Shown: positions 25,747-39,839, counted from the first letter of the stretch. The stretch is 64,000 nt of DNA from Coccinella septempunctata (GCF_907165205.1 NC_058193.1:28781521-28845520), one strand, 5' to 3'. Notes: a model not told the origin generated them from the sequence alone. Made by a program: numbers and translations.

Positions 25747-28700
25747 ATACACTCTGTGTCATACGCATTTTTTTCGATACAATATTGTCTAGAGAATAAT
25801 ATGATGACTGCAACGTTTCAGAGCCTTTATTGATCCGTCATCAGACAATAAATCTTCAAAAGTATTTTCTCGGAAGCTTTTTATTCGGAAATTTTTTTGT
25901 CATTTTTCCGAATAGACATCTGGATCACATCTCACTGAATACAAGGCAGTGGTTTGTCAAAAAACTAAGTTCAACTAATGCTAACGTTTCGGTCATGTAT
26001 TTCCACTTGTGCAGGGCTGGCTACCACTGAGATAGAGTTTGTTTCAACCACACATGTAAAAAGAGATCAAATTTAAAATTGACTGAAGACAAATAACAAC
26101 TTCAACAACGCGACCAAAGCTGAAATGTTTTCCACACTTTCCATATTGCCATATCTTGTGAAAATCCAGAGTATGTAGAATTAGAGGCTTTCGAAAGAAT
26201 AACTTTGAAGTTTTTAATGTATTGTTTGAGGAAGGTGTTTCACTCATTCGTAGAGTTAATTTCTCTTGCAGTGTTTGAAAAATCGTTACTGACGAATAGT
26301 GTAAAACTAACGAAGAAGCAATTTCTACGAGCGATTTATTTTCATTCCTTGTGTTTCAGATGTTGAAAGAGTAGACGCATTCAATGCATTTTTACTGCAT
26401 GGAATATTTGCTTCACTGCTCATGTATTCGGTAATGAAAATTCCAGCTATAAAAGCGTATTCTAGCTCCATTTTTTCTACTACTCCATAAGTTCATGAAC
26501 TTTATGAGGGGTGATGAATTGTTTTTCGATTCTGAAAGTTCACCCATCATTCATATCGATAAATTGAAATATTGAAATACCTACTGAATTTGAGTAAAAC
26601 AGTCAGCTTCAACGTTATCAGTGTAGGTAATTAATGATTTTATGTTGCATTTTCTAATGAATGGCATGGCGAAATATTCCGTTGAGTAGGTGTATATTAC
26701 TTTGTGGAATATTTCTTTGAAACTGCGATATTTTCTTTGATAGCTTGAAACTTTAAAAGTTAAAAAACTGAATGTGCATCAACCAATGAGGGGATGGGAA
26801 TGAAATCTAATCAAAAATTCGCTTGATTGATAAAACCAGGGCAAATTATCTAGATATTCCTTAGAGAAACTCTGTTTTCTACTAGGACTACAAGGTCTAT
26901 TATTTCTAATAGACTAACCCCACGTTTCATGAAGCTTGATCAAGGAATCAACGCTTGATTGACGAATAGACGTCAAATTGTTTTCAATCGATAATTCAGT
27001 CATGATCATTCAGAATATCATTCTCCCATCAAATTATGATGTTTATACATCTATTAATTATTCTCAATTGCTGCTTCTTCAATATATTCAGAAATGAAAA
27101 GGTTTCAGTGATTTGGTTTAAGAAATCGGGCGACTGTCAAATCGTTGATCGGACAATCAAAGTTTTATGAAACCCGCTGTAAGTTAGATTCACTAACATT
27201 CTCTAATCTGTGAGCAAGCTTTTGAACATTATGAATTTCATCATTGCGGGAATTTACACCGACAAGAGTGATTTTTGAATCGGCAAAAGGTAGTGATAGT
27301 GATGTTCCTTACACTGCATCAGAAGAGGATGTTATGTATAAAATGATTACCTATTTATGGTCTAGTTTTCCATGTTAAGAAATAATTTTCAGATCAATTC
27401 AATAAGAACTATAATAATATTTGACTATTCTTTCTCCTTTTTCTGTTTCAGATGTATTTTCGAGTTGGAGACTGAAAGAATAAATTTTTTGTCAATGAAA
27501 AAAATTGTCCTCAATATGAATAGTCAGGTTAATCTGCAAAAAAAATCAATAAAAATAGATTTTATATACGAGAAGACATTTTTTGCGATCAATAATAAAG
27601 CTGCTTCATCCATAAAATGAGTTGTTTATTTTCAAAATGATAAATGTTCTAGACCTATTTGAATACGTAATTCTTTAGTCCCCTAATGAATTTATTTTCA
27701 CGGAAAATCAAGCAGGAATATTCTTCAGCGCTCTTTAGAGCTCTTCAAGGATTCACATTTCATTAATTAGGAAAGAGGGAAAAAAGTTGAGAATTATCTC
27801 GGCATTGTGTTGAAAAGTCGAATGATACTTATTTATGCCATGATCCTGAATACAGGTACCGTCCTATATTACTACCTGAAATTGGAAAGGTATGTTAGGA
27901 ATTCTTAAAACTGAAGCATTCTCCCAAAAAAGAGAATAAAGACTGAGTATATTGGAAGCTATATACCAATAAAGATTCAATGCTGTTGATCCAGAATGAA
28001 TAGGTAAAATCTGAACCACTCGAGAAAATTATGAGGGGTATCTATAAATAATTCTCAAGCATTCCAGAATGCAGTTAGTACCAGCTACATTCATAAGTAA
28101 TCAATCATCTTGTACAAAAACCTTTTGAATCGACGTTTATTTATAAAGTACAAGACAAATGAAAATTAGGTTTACCATTTTACGATTATTTTATCAGTTC
28201 AAGCCGTTGACCCTAAGTCTAGAATTATTACAAATGTATTACATGACCGACCAAGCGAAATAGACAGATAATTCAACATGTGTAATCGAGTTTCGATTGT
28301 GTCTGAGAATTCCAACTTTTCCGACACGAAACGATTCTTAGATTAACCCAGGAAATAATGGTTGCCACATAGAAGCGCGAATTTTTCTTCACACTTTCTG
28401 TCCGATGAAATTGAATAGAACTTATGCTTCACTAGTTATTTCCTGGAAAAATTACGATCTCGATGAATATTTAGAGAGTTGAAAACTTAGTGGAGTAATA
28501 ACTGTTAAGTGTTCATTAAGAAAAGCAACATTTTCCAAATTTTTTTAATTAGATATCCTCGTAGTCTTACTTTCTAGAGGTGCTCGAGAGGATATTGAGT
28601 GTAAAATGATAAAATCGTTCGACAATTACTTCTCAAATATGGAGAAAGCACGATAGCACATTCCCAGATTATTTTAGGTGAAGCATTTTCATTTGAGACA

Positions 28701-31700
28701 AGGAAAAACTACGTAGTGACCGGTAAAGCCAATTAAGATTTGGCTTATCATCTCCGCGGATACTTTAGAGTTTTTGTGTTCAGACTAACTTATTTTAAAC
28801 GTTGAAAATTGAAGAATGAAACGTAAAAAAACATTTTAGACACATACGAATCGAAATATGTCCCAAATAAAACTGCATTTCAAATCAAACAACTCTTGAA
28901 ATATTTTCTCCACTCCCATTCAGCGATAGTGCAACAAAAATGACGACAATCTTCAATAATTTTCGATAACGAAACAAGCATGACCGTCATTCAGAAAATC
29001 AGACATACATTCACTGTCTATCTTTAGATGTTGTGAATATTGAATGAAAAGTTGGAATCTTTTAGGAAAATGTTTTTGGTTTTTAGAATTCAATAATGAA
29101 CTATCGAATAGGCAAGAAAAACAATTTTCTTCCGAAACTTCACTACACTACAACAATCCTCCCAGCTAGTCTGATTTTGAAGGATTGAAATCATATTTTG
29201 CAGCTGTAGCTTTGGTATTTCGATATACGTTTGTAGAATACTAGTTAATGGGTGAATTTTCATTGCACGACTTCAGACCAATCAATTTTCCAGCAATAAA
29301 ATTTTTAAAGCATGTGCATACCTCACTTGCACATGTTATGATTGGTTTACGTCACGTTATAACGCAGAGCTCGCAGGTTCGAACCTTGCTCGACCAAAAT
29401 TTTCGTTGTAATTTCCATCAGTTCATAACGACGATAAGAAATACATCGCAGAATCAAATAGAAAAATACTCACATAAGTCAACAGGCCAGTGCTAACGAA
29501 TTAACAACAAAATTCCGCCACAATTTCACAGAGACTTTCTCGTTTCGATTTCCCAACCTGGTCCGCGTTTATGCGATGAATTTTCGAAAAGTTGCGCGCA
29601 CAAAATCAGTTTAAAAAACGCCGATAAGATTGAGTCGTGTCTTGTCGCTCGTACTGAAAGCAACGCATCTGAGCGTTGCCATTACCAGACCACCACCTCG
29701 GAACCTCTGAATTTCACTGAAAGAGAACCAGACCGACTCCCGTAAGTGAACTTTTACGAATCGAACATCAGATCGAAAATGACGTATCGACGTCAATTGA
29801 CAGATTGATTGGCCTCGATCAGATCGGCAATAAACCGTCGGAAATGGACGAAATTTGATGGGGTAAAATCGGCTGTGAAAATGTCCTTTTATAAGACTGC
29901 GGTCCTCTATTTGAATTCCGAGATTGGAAGGTCCATAAAGTATTGGATAGATGGGCAGAGGTGAGAGAGATTTTACGTTGAATTAATTACCTGGTGCGGC
30001 AGTAAATGAATGCGATTATTTCTGTTCTGATAAGGCTCCCAAAACAAATATGGCAGGATAAACAAAGCAGTTATTAAACCCCAGGCATTGATTAATAACC
30101 AGTCTCCGCAGATAGATCAATTATAGTCATTGATTTGGGCTCATTATTGATCAGAACTTTTCTACCTAAAAGAAATATTTTTCGTCATTAATTCACCAGA
30201 AGACTTGTACAAATCTTTTAGGAATTATTGGGTTCATAGTATCTGCAGGGATCTAGAAGAGAAACTTCGTTTACCAAGGGAACAGTCTCTTGTAAAAAAG
30301 ACCATTTGAGACTATTTAAGAGCTAGCGTTCCATCACTAGATTACACTCTTTGAACAATTAACATTTGTGACACCTGAATCCACAGGAAAACCCTGATGA
30401 TGTTTCCTTCATTCCGCTTCAAAGCAACCGGTTACTCGATATAAGGGTAGGTGCATAAATTAAAAAATGAACAGGATAGTGAATCACGAAAAGCTCACGT
30501 AAATGAAATCTGTAAAAACTATTGATAACGGTACATTTTTCATGAAGCCCTTTTCTATAACAAGTTGAGTATGGAACTGGTTTGATACCTGTAGATAGGG
30601 GTGAAATAAATCGATGAAGTTCGCATTTAATGAAATAAGAGTGATCTGGGAGAATTTTCCTTCAATTTCATGAAAATCTGCTTAGAGGTGTGCTTCTCAT
30701 GGCTGTAAGTCTAGCCAAGTCCTGGAATAAAATTTCTTTTATGCTTGTTTTTTGTTTAAATCGGAGAAATAGCCAGAAACAAAGCATCACTCTTTCGTTG
30801 TTCAACGTGTAATCTATTTTGAATTCTTCTGATGAAACTAAAATGACAACAGACACAAAATTGTTGTGATAAACAAGAGTAATATGTTTACTCGCAGTAA
30901 TGTTGAAATATAAAGTTGACACAAATAGAGTAGAGAGAGTATGACTATCTATTACTTGTTTTGAGAGTTTGATATCTGAGGGAGGGTGAAGAAATTTTCA
31001 GAGTGAAATAGAAATGGATTTATCTCAAAATTACAGTGAGCGAAAGTGTTGTTATTTTTATTGATCAATCAAATAGAGTACGATAATCTACAATAACACT
31101 TGAGATGCTGATATCTGCGAAATGCTGTAGAATTCTCAGAGTGTAATTCAAATCAGTTCCATCTTGGAACGAAGGTTTTTCGATATTAAAATTTGAAATA
31201 AACAACTTCAACTTGAAATATGATTACAAAAGTCAATTAATACTCGTGGAAAAGATCATGGTCCAAATCATGGCACCATCTATTGAATATTTTACAAAAG
31301 CTGAAATCAGACTTTTGGGCACCAGATTTTTCAGTTACTGATACATTAGTGTTATCTTCTTCAATGAGAACATCACATGAACAATGATTGGAAACAAAAT
31401 TAATCTGTACACCACCGGCTAGTAATTAAGAAATAATAAATGATAATTTTGGGAAATCCCTAATTTGCTAGAAATTTCTTTTGAATCGATGGGAAAATAA
31501 CAGTTTAAATATTTATCTGTTAGGTAACCACAGGGAAGTTTGGGACTGCTATTTACTTACATCTTCCTCATTGCATTTGGAAATTATGTTCTGATAATTC
31601 ATATTATATTACGAAAGTAGACGTATTAGAATCGGATTATGGAATTTAAATTTCTAGTACCTAGTGAAGTAGATATTTCATTAATCAAACTGTTTTCATA

Positions 31701-32532
31701 ACAAACTGGCTCAATTTTCATTCAGATATTTATATTTCGATACAAGATAAGATAAGATATTTCAGAAAATTACTTGTTTTAAGCCAAACGGAGCGATACA
31801 AGAGAATTTTTAATCTCAGAATGTTTTCCAAAACGAAAATAATCAGTTTTCACAAACCATCAAAAAAATAAAGAGATAGTTAGAGTAATTAAATGATAGC
31901 ATCAGTTTGAATGTAATTTTATGGTTCTACTTCAAACCCATATATGTATCATTCAGGGAGGTAGCAAAAAATTCCAAGGTTTAAAAACTTTTTACATGAG
32001 AATGTCCTCGTGAAATCTGTGACAAGTTAGTGACAAGCCCATCTATTTTCTAGTGCTTAATTTCATTTTCATATGATAATTTGTATCGTGAAATAAGTTA
32101 TAAAAAGTGAATTCCTAATTCAAACAAACGAGATAGTATGTCATACTAGTAGATAGTACGAATTGTTAACTAAGGTATGACACAACGGGGTGCGATAAAA
32201 ATGAATTTTTGTTTTTGATATTTTGAAGGCAAACAGAAACAATGGATGTCTTTCTCTAGTTTCTTCATGTTTGGACTGGACACCTTATTCATCATATGAT
32301 ATAAATTCAGATTTCACAATCCTCGAAAACATCTTTCAACTGATATGAAGTTTCATAATGTTAATCCTATTATCGTTTCGATAATAATTCAGTACCAACT
32401 AGTGGCGATTAGAGAATCGATTCAAATCATTTAATACGCTCATCCGTTGTGAAGGTGAATTTTGTGAATGCCATGCCGCGAGAAATAAAAATTCGAAATT
32501 AAGTATTTCTCTTCTGTTTCAGGCAGAGAATA
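25747..32532. other. Intergenic, possible PGM2 promoter and 5' untranslated exon
   Basis: About 6.8 kb with no supported coding region. One patch at 29500-29900 is less AT-rich and contains accagaccgactcccgtaagt at about 29728-29747, a good splice donor on the plus strand; together with the acceptor tctgtttcag at 32511-32522, just before the PGM2 ATG, this could be an untranslated first exon. Near 29375-29398 is a tRNA-like T-arm (gcaggttcgaaccttgc). The remainder is AT-rich DNA in which I see no structure. Confidence 0.35.
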
Positions 32533-35500
32533 ATGGATAATCCGGACCTTAAAGTGAAAATCGCCGAGTGGCTGTTGTGGGATAAGAACGAAAATACTCT
32601 GGAAGAGATCAAGAACTTGATCTCCGAAAATGATCACGAAAAATTGTCCAAGTTGCTCTTGAACAGACTAAAATTTGGAACTGCTGGGCTAAGAGGAAAA
32701 ATGCAGGCGGGATATGCTGGTATGAACGACCTAGTAATTATACAAACAGGTCAAGGGTTGTTGAAACATTTGGAGAAGAACGAGAAAAACCTGCTCGAGA
32801 AGAACGGAATAGTCATAGGCTATGATGGAAGGCACAACAGTAAAAGGTAGAAATGTTTTCGTTATCTCTTGGCCTTTTTATTGAATTAGTTTAGATAAGA
32901 GCTTGACAGGGTGTCTGATCATTAACTGGTAGATGACTTCACGTCAAGATAAAGTAGCAAGTTCTCTGGGTTTGTACCTGAATCGATAAAGAAAACGATA
33001 GGGTCGTGGACGAAGCTAACCAATTCAGTGAAAGAATTTTCGATTCTATGGTACTATTATTAATAAATAAACACTGAGAGAATTCGACTACTAGGTACAT
33101 ATATTTTAACAGTATACTCTTGAGGTAAAAAAAAACACAACAAGTTTTTTCTTGACCATTTTTTCGGATTCAGCCTAGATAAATAGATATAGTCATTTTA
33201 AGATTTTCCATAATCAGCTTGCCACCTCTCTAAAAACAAAATTGTCTTCAGAATAAGCTCTGACACCACATATCTGTGGGTCTTTTACACAGAGTTGCAT
33301 TTAGCCAATTTTCCGAATTTCACAGATATTTTTTATTTTTGAATATCGAAATACCCGAAAACGGCTTAAATATGGAGTATACTTAATCTTATTTTTCAAA
33401 ATGGTCAACATAGTGATAGTGAGTTGGATTCTCTTTGATTTTCTGGTATTTTTATGATATGGTCATGGCAATGGTCATAATGAAGAAACTGGAAGATGGT
33501 GGAATTTTGTGTTTTTTTTATGGATTCTCAACAGCCTGTATTTTTTCAACTGAACCGAAGAAATGTTGAAAAAAAATGTTTTTTTTGATCCCAGGAATCT
33601 TCTGTTACAATATATGTACAAGTAAAATACTCACACCCTGTATGAAAAAGAGAAATCTTTTAGTTAGGTTAGGTTATATCACCTGTATGTACAAGGTGTT
33701 TCAAGGAGCTCTAAATAACTCGTTCTCATATAACATATAACTCCCGAGTAACAAATTCAATGATTTTCGTTTGATCGGATTCAGAGATATAAGAAAAAAA
33801 ACTCTTTTTAATGGCGAAATTTTGTGGGCTGTAAATCCCAAAGGGACAAAAATAAAAAAGTGAGATCTCCCTGTTTGTCTCAAGAATCTGTGATCCATCT
33901 TTATTGCATTAATTTTTGGACAACTGTAGAGTCTTTTTTTGAGCTGCCTATTATTGTTCTCAAAATTCTTCTAGAGTCAATTAAAAGAGATATCAACAGA
34001 ATGAAATCTGTTTGAGAAGAAACTACCTCATCAAATTAATCAGTGCATTCCGCATGAGGGTGTAGTTGTAGGAGTTCACTGTTTGATTGAATTTAGTCCC
34101 CGAAGGAAGTGCATCGTTGAGAACTCCTATTTTGTATTCGATAATTCAGGTTTCAAATTATACAAATATTATCAAGATATACTATATGTTCGAGAGCGCT
34201 TATCTTGTGATTAAATTTGATAATCAAATCAATCAATTCCATTGATTGGGAAAGGTCTTGTGTGTAATAAACCTTTTAAATAAACATTCTGTTACAGATG
34301 GGCAGAAATTACAGCCACAATTTTCGTACAAGCTGGATACAAAGCCAAATTATTTGGCAGTCTTGTACCAACGCCTTATGTTCCATTTTCAGTGAGAAAA
34401 TACAATTGTGCTATTGGTGTCATGATCACTGCTTCCCATAACCCAAAGGAAGATAATGGTTATAAGGTAATGAGAAAGACCGTAGGGAAAGTATTTTGAA
34501 TTGAATTGCAACATGTCAATTTTTGATTTTCGTTCATCGCTTTGCTTTATACGATGTACTCATTGTATAGGCTACATGTTATTGTCCTTGGATAATGACG
34601 TTTGGCTATCAAAAGGAAGACAATCATTGACAATATCATAACGAACTCTTCCACTCCTATCTATATCTTTAAGCATCTTTAGGTAAATACTTATAACTGG
34701 GCCTTGTTGCCTCATGCTTTATAGCATCCAAATGGATCGACTATTCCATTTTCTGGGTGCATGAAACAGACCTGATTTAAAAATGAATCGGAGTTCAAGA
34801 CCGTTTGAATGAAAAGTGTCTGACAACCGTTGTTTGGAAAATACGCCATCCACCACCATTACAAGCCAACAGAAAGAATGCTTCGCACAAGAAATTCTTA
34901 GGAGTGAGGACTTTAAACCTTTTACTATTTGAAACCTTTCCAGATACTAGAGTTCATTAGAACTCTGGAACTAGAAGGTTGTAGATGGCGCAGTGGTGTG
35001 CAAACAGCTTTGTTGTGGAGCACAGTAGACCTCAAGGTCCCAGAGTACCTTCATAAGAATCAATTATCCTGTGCTGCTCGTGTCAAAAACATTGACATGA
35101 AAAACATTTGTGTTTTCTTTCTAGGTGTACGCATCCAATGGTGCCCAAATCTTGAGCCCAAACGATAAATACATACAGGAGCACATCAAACAGTCCCTGG
35201 AACCCTGGCCAAATTCCTGGGAGACGCACATCATTCAAAATAACGACTTGATCGACGACCCTTTGGAGGAAGTCATGCATGATTACACCCAACGTGTAAA
35301 GGCTAGTATTTTGCCAGAACATCTGGAGCTGAATAAGAAATTCAAGCTTATGTACACCTACACCCCAATGCATGGAGTCGGTTACAACTATGTCAAGAAG
35401 GCTCTCGATGCCATCAACATCCAGTTCAAGGCTACGCCAGAACAAAAAGATCCTCATCCAGACTTTCCAACGGTGGTGTAAGTAAGTTTGTCTATGAGCA

Positions 35501-37821
35501 ATGGGAAATTTTTATGTTTTCTTGAGTGTGTCTCTGTAGTGAGTTTATTTATTTATTATTTAGCTTATTCACCCTATATCCATAGTATATGCTGTATTTA
35601 AAATTTTTAAGGTATCCCAATCCAGAGGAAGGGGCCAGTTGCCTTGATCTCTCCTTCAAACTAGCCGAAAAAATTGATAGCACAATTATAATAGCCAATG
35701 ATCCAGATGCTGATAGGATGGCCTGTGCCGAAAAGGACAGGTTCGTATTTGAACAATTTCAAGGCTCTCCTACTATGTTAATTTCGATTCTCTTCTCCAT
35801 TTAGTAAAACTGGAAAATGGAAAGTATTCACTGGAAATGAGCTCGGTGCTCTACTTGGCTGGTGGCTGTTGCAATGTTTCAAATCTAACAACCCCAAAGT
35901 TCCAATGAAAGATGTCTACATGGTATCGAGCACCGTGAGCTCGATGATACTGAAGTCTATGGCAGCAAGAGAAGGGTTCAATTTTGTTGATACCCTAACT
36001 GGTTTCAAGTGGATAGGTAAGATTTTTAACGATTTTTCCTAAAATCGGATTGGGAGATGAAAATCGTTTTTCTTTCAGGAAATAAGGCACTGGAACTAAC
36101 GAAACAAGGGAAGTATGTCATATTTGGATTCGAAGAAGCTATTGGTTATATGTGTGGTTTACAAGTGGTCGACAAAGATGGCGTTAGCGCCGCATGCCAT
36201 ATGACCACCCTGGGAACTTTTCTGAAGAGTCAGAAAAAAACCCTGCATGATCAACTAGACGAAATCTACACCACTTACGGATACCATGTGTCCTTGAATT
36301 CTTACTACATCTGCTACTATTCCCACGTCATAAAATCAATATTCGACAGGATAAGGAATTATGTAGGACCAAATATGGTAAGGTTATGAGAATTGGTAGC
36401 AAACTCGAAAATGGGTTCTTCTAATGTTCTGATAATCTGATACATTCAAGCAAGAAAAACTATCTACTTATCATTTTTCCTCAACGAAAACTCCATTGAG
36501 GACCATTTCTTATTCGTAATAATTTCTTATTGATAATCATTTTTTAAGAAATCTGAGTTGAAATCACACCTAAATCTCGAAGTTAACTTATAAATATCAA
36601 ATTCCAGCACTACTTTCGCTTGAAACAATCTTGATTTCTTTCAGAACCTCGATATTTTGTTGATGAGGTGTGCTGTCTAATAATTTTTTTACAGTATCCC
36701 AAGAGTGTCATGAATGGAAAGTATACAATCAAGAATATCAGGGACTTAACAACAGGATATGACGATTCGCAACCTGATAATAAGGCAACGCTCCCTGTTG
36801 ATCCTTCCAGTCAGATGATAACTTTTTACTTCACGAATGGTTTGGTTGTTACCCTGAGGACGAGTGGCACTGAACCAAAAATCAAATATTATACGGAAAT
36901 GTGTGCATCACCAGAACAAACGTGAGTTTATGAATTTTTTTAGTGAATTTTGAGGTGACACTCCATCTCTTGGTAGCCACAGCTTCAAAATCATCATCAT
37001 CTCTTTGCTTGAGAAAGGATTTATACAGATGAGATACTACTATTGACTTTTCGAACTATTAAGATGTTTCTATGAGAGAAATTGTAAAATTGTTTCTCAT
37101 AGTTTCCGCACGGATATAATGAACATCGACATGAATACGACAAACTTTCTTCTAAGCAGGGATGTACAATAGCTTGTACCCTTATTCCAAGTTATTAAGT
37201 TTTCGCTCAACAAAAATACTTTTTCCGACGGGTGTACGAAAAATAATATATTTCCCGACCACTAATCCGTGCAAAAAAAAATACTTTGTGCACTTGTTAG
37301 GAAAATAACAATTTCCGACGATCGTGGGTAAAATAGTATTTTTCCGCAGTCCATGTCTCAGTTTCTCAAAAATCACAGTGATAGGAAAAATTTATATTTA
37401 TTTATATATTTATAAGTACCTAGCTTCCAACTATTATATGAAATGTGAGAACCCTTTTATTACCTCTTTATCGTTATTCCAATATTTCTATTGGATTCTA
37501 TTTTCACTTTTATTGTGCGTTGGTCAATTTTGAGATATTATCAGGTTTTTCCTCCAGTTCTATCAACAAGAATCTGCAGTAACACAAAAGTACTTTTCTT
37601 TTCATCAAATGTCAAAAAGATTTAAATGCTCGCAGGGAAAAGTGTCTATCTTCAAACTGATACGAGATTTTGCAAAAGTATAATCATATTAACAAAAAAA
37701 TTATTTATTTCAATATAGAGATAGAGAGAAAATAGTTGCAACTATGACGGAACAAGTGAATGCAGTTGTTCAAGAATTCTTGGAACCAGAACGAAGAAAT
37801 CTCATCTCCAGAACAACATAA
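32533..37821 (+). CDS. Pgm2: Phosphoglucomutase-2 / phosphopentomutase (8 exons, complete)
   Basis: Exons: 32533-32846, 34298-34466, 35125-35477, 35612-35740, 35805-36016, 36079-36377, 36695-36921, 37719-37821. All junctions agree in phase and give 601 residues, close to animal PGM2. It is an alpha-D-phosphohexomutase, which moves phosphate between C1 and C5/C6 of pentoses or glucose and links nucleoside breakdown to sugar metabolism. All four active-site blocks are intact: TASHNPKEDNGYK with the phosphoserine near residue 151, the metal loop DPDADR (309-314), the sugar-binding GFEEAIGY (409-416) and the phosphate-binding RTSGTEPK (547-554). KFGTAGLRGKM near residue 50 is also typical of the PGM2 subgroup rather than PGM1. 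It should be cytosolic; there is no signal sequence. An acceptor (tctgtttcag) lies about 10 bp before the ATG, suggesting an upstream untranslated exon. Introns 1 and 2 contain repeats. Confidence 0.95.
33120..33645. mobile_element. TIR element family B, copy 2 (in PGM2 intron 1)
   Basis: Shares with copy 1 (22629-23280) the blocks tctgtgg(g/a)tctttta.acagagtt, gaatttcacagatattttt and an aatatcgaaatacccgaaaac-like block, and with copy 3 the block agatatagtcattttaag. The right end carries the family's ttgatcccaggaatct... block. Its ends are more decayed than in the other two copies, so the boundaries are approximate. No coding frame. Confidence 0.55.
33680..34000. repeat. Dispersed-repeat fragment in PGM2 intron 1
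   Basis: Begins tgtacaaggtgtttcaagg, which resembles the 'tacaggGTG' starts of other repeats in this window, and continues as AT-rich sequence with an open but unrecognised frame. It is probably one end of a CAGGGTG-type element whose partner end is lost. Support is weak and the right boundary is a guess. Confidence 0.35.
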
Positions 37822-37923
37822 AGAAGAAAACCAAAAAATATTACTAGTGATATTCAGGGATTTAGTCCTATAACATTGTGATAAATGATTTTTTACCAAC
37901 CATCTAAAACATTTTATGTTTCA

Positions 37924-38088
37924 AATAAATTCATTCGATGGATATATGCATCAATTTGTGTAGTTAGATTATTGGAAATTATTGATATTATTCACGAGTA
38001 TTACTTTTATATGTTTCTAAAATTTGTAAGCTAGTGGATGTCGTATAGGAACTGTATACTGTATACTTCTTTACATTCAATCAATAAA
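37924..38088 (+). terminator. PGM2 poly(A) signal candidates
   Basis: AATAAA occurs at 37924-37929, about 100 bp after the PGM2 stop codon, and again at 38083-38088. Either could direct polyadenylation; the first is at the usual distance for a short 3' untranslated region. Confidence 0.5.
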
Positions 38089-39033
38089 AAATTATCAATG
38101 ACAAATCTTTTCATTCAGTATATTAAACCTTAGTGTCACACCCTGTATCTCTGTTTTTATTATTTATCATTAGACTCCAGTCCAGCTACCAAGGAATAAG
38201 ACTATAGTCATTCTGAAAATTTCTTGTTTTTACCTTATATAAGGAGAAGGATTTTGCTCCATTCAGATCTATCCTCTTATGAAAAAAATTTATTTTCTTA
38301 CATAGCATTAATTATATACATGGTCGAATATTTCATTCCTCTATACAGGGTGATTTTTTTAAGTGTTTCATTAGAAGTTTTCGAGGAAGGAATTGTAATA
38401 CAGATTCAAGATTTTGGATTTTCGTTTTAGAGAACATGAACTTTAATTGCAAAATATTTTCAAGCGGAATCTACTTCCGGTTTCACCGGAAACGAATGTA
38501 ACTTCGTTATTTCAAATGCAACACCCTGTATATTTTTACATATTCGAATTCTTCGTTTAATTTTACACTGATTTGATGTATGATATGTGCAACCACTCAA
38601 GCGGTTTTTGAATTATAACCTGATTATCAAATTTTTTGAAAAAAAAGTTGTCACAGATTAGTGTACATATCTTCAAAATCCCTCATTATAAGAATTTCTT
38701 TTTGCGAAAGTAGAACAAAAGAAAGTACGCTGATACTGTTTCTTGTATGGCTTATGAGGAAATATTATACAGGGTGTCTGAAAAAGGGCCCCAAATTGAG
38801 CCTCAATAAAACTATGAAATCTCACTTTTTTCAAATGGCAACCCTATAATTTTGTGATTTCAATCGATTGCCCGTCAAAAACTACTTAGAGTGTCCCCAA
38901 CATTCCATGCCTCTAAAATCAGTAATTTCGCCATAATTGAATAAAATTCGAATTTCGGGAATAAATCAAGGTTTCTTAGTCTAACCATAGATTTATTAGG
39001 ATAGAAATTTTCAAGAAGGCTATGTCTGTTCAT

Positions 39034-39839
39034 TTATAATGCATTTTTGAGAACTGTCGAGATAATTTTTTTCAAAATTTGGGGATCAGCGTTCAGCATT
39101 CCAGTAAGGTTCTCGCAAAATACAGTTCTTCTCTGATGATCTCCATTTACCAGTGCCTGACCTTTATGGAATTTATAATTATGCATATTCATTTCAAGTG
39201 TACCGTTCGTGAGCATTTTTTCTCCAATCGTGTATTCCGAGCTTGGAACGCACTGCCTAGTGAAGTGGTATGCGCCCCGTCAGTGAACGCTTTCAAAAAC
39301 CGTCTTGATCGGCACTTGACTGTATCGTAATTCTCATTCTCTTTTTTCTTGCCTTCTCTTTTTGGTTGTATCGTTATAATTCTTTTTGAACTCTTGTACG
39401 TCTTGCGCTGTCAGTGTGTTTTTTTATCTGTATGTATCTGAGATGTATAGGCCCCTGCCTCTTCTCTTATCAATATTAAATAATAATAATAAATAATAAT
39501 AATATTGGCATTTTTGAGCACTTTTTGACACGACGAATATGAAACTTCTAATTCCTGTGCTACCTGTCTGATGGAACCTCTTGGATTTCCGTGAATATGT
39601 CCTAGAATATTTATTTGATTTTCTTCATTACCTGTTACTGTTTTCACACGATTCCGTTTTGGGCTAATGCTTCCACTACGGAGAAAATTGTTTTGATACC
39701 TCCTGAACTTTGATTTTATTAAAGGTGGTGAATGTGGGTTTCTTTCGTTGAAAGTTCTGACTGCCCTTTCTAATATTTTGTTACATTCACCGTAAAAAAT
39801 ATTTAATACATCACTGTTACTGTAATTCTGATTTTGCAT
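39034..39839 (-). pseudogene. DUF4817-type helix-turn-helix gene of FB3, split by a LINE
   Basis: The N-terminal half is 39839 down to about 39512. It reads YSNSDVLNIFYGECNKILER, then FNERNPHSPPLIKSKFRRY, then a GSISPKRNRVKTVT block and an HTH-like block ending VSYSSCQKVLKNAN. This order (growth-of-family helix, 'ER.P..P' , 'tGS..pkr..', then an HTH) is that of the DUF4817 family found at the N-terminus of many insect transposon proteins. The second half, 39216-39034, continues with HKGQALVNGDHQRRTVFCEN and ADPQILKKIIS before running into the repeat arm, so the catalytic C-terminus is absent. The LINE tail lies exactly between the two halves. The gene is therefore both truncated and interrupted. 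Confidence 0.75.
39200..39511 (+). mobile_element. 3' end of a non-LTR retrotransposon inserted in FB3
   Basis: On the plus strand, 39209-39330 encodes the last part of a reverse-transcriptase polypeptide: FFSNRVFRAWNALPSEVV then APSVNAFKNRLDRHL and a stop. This tail is shared by many LINE-encoded proteins. About 145 bp of untranslated sequence follow, ending in an AAT-type microsatellite at 39475-39511 (aataataataaataataat), the kind of tail left by several LINE families. It is strongly 5'-truncated. Because it splits the DUF4817-type frame, it inserted after FB3. Confidence 0.75.

Noticed and set aside
29325..29400. Complete tRNA gene
   Set aside because: Only the T-arm and acceptor 3' strand are convincing; no D-arm and too short in between.
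35083..35457. Minus-strand 124-codon frame
   Set aside because: Exact antisense of PGM2 exon 3, which is supported by conserved protein and splice phases.
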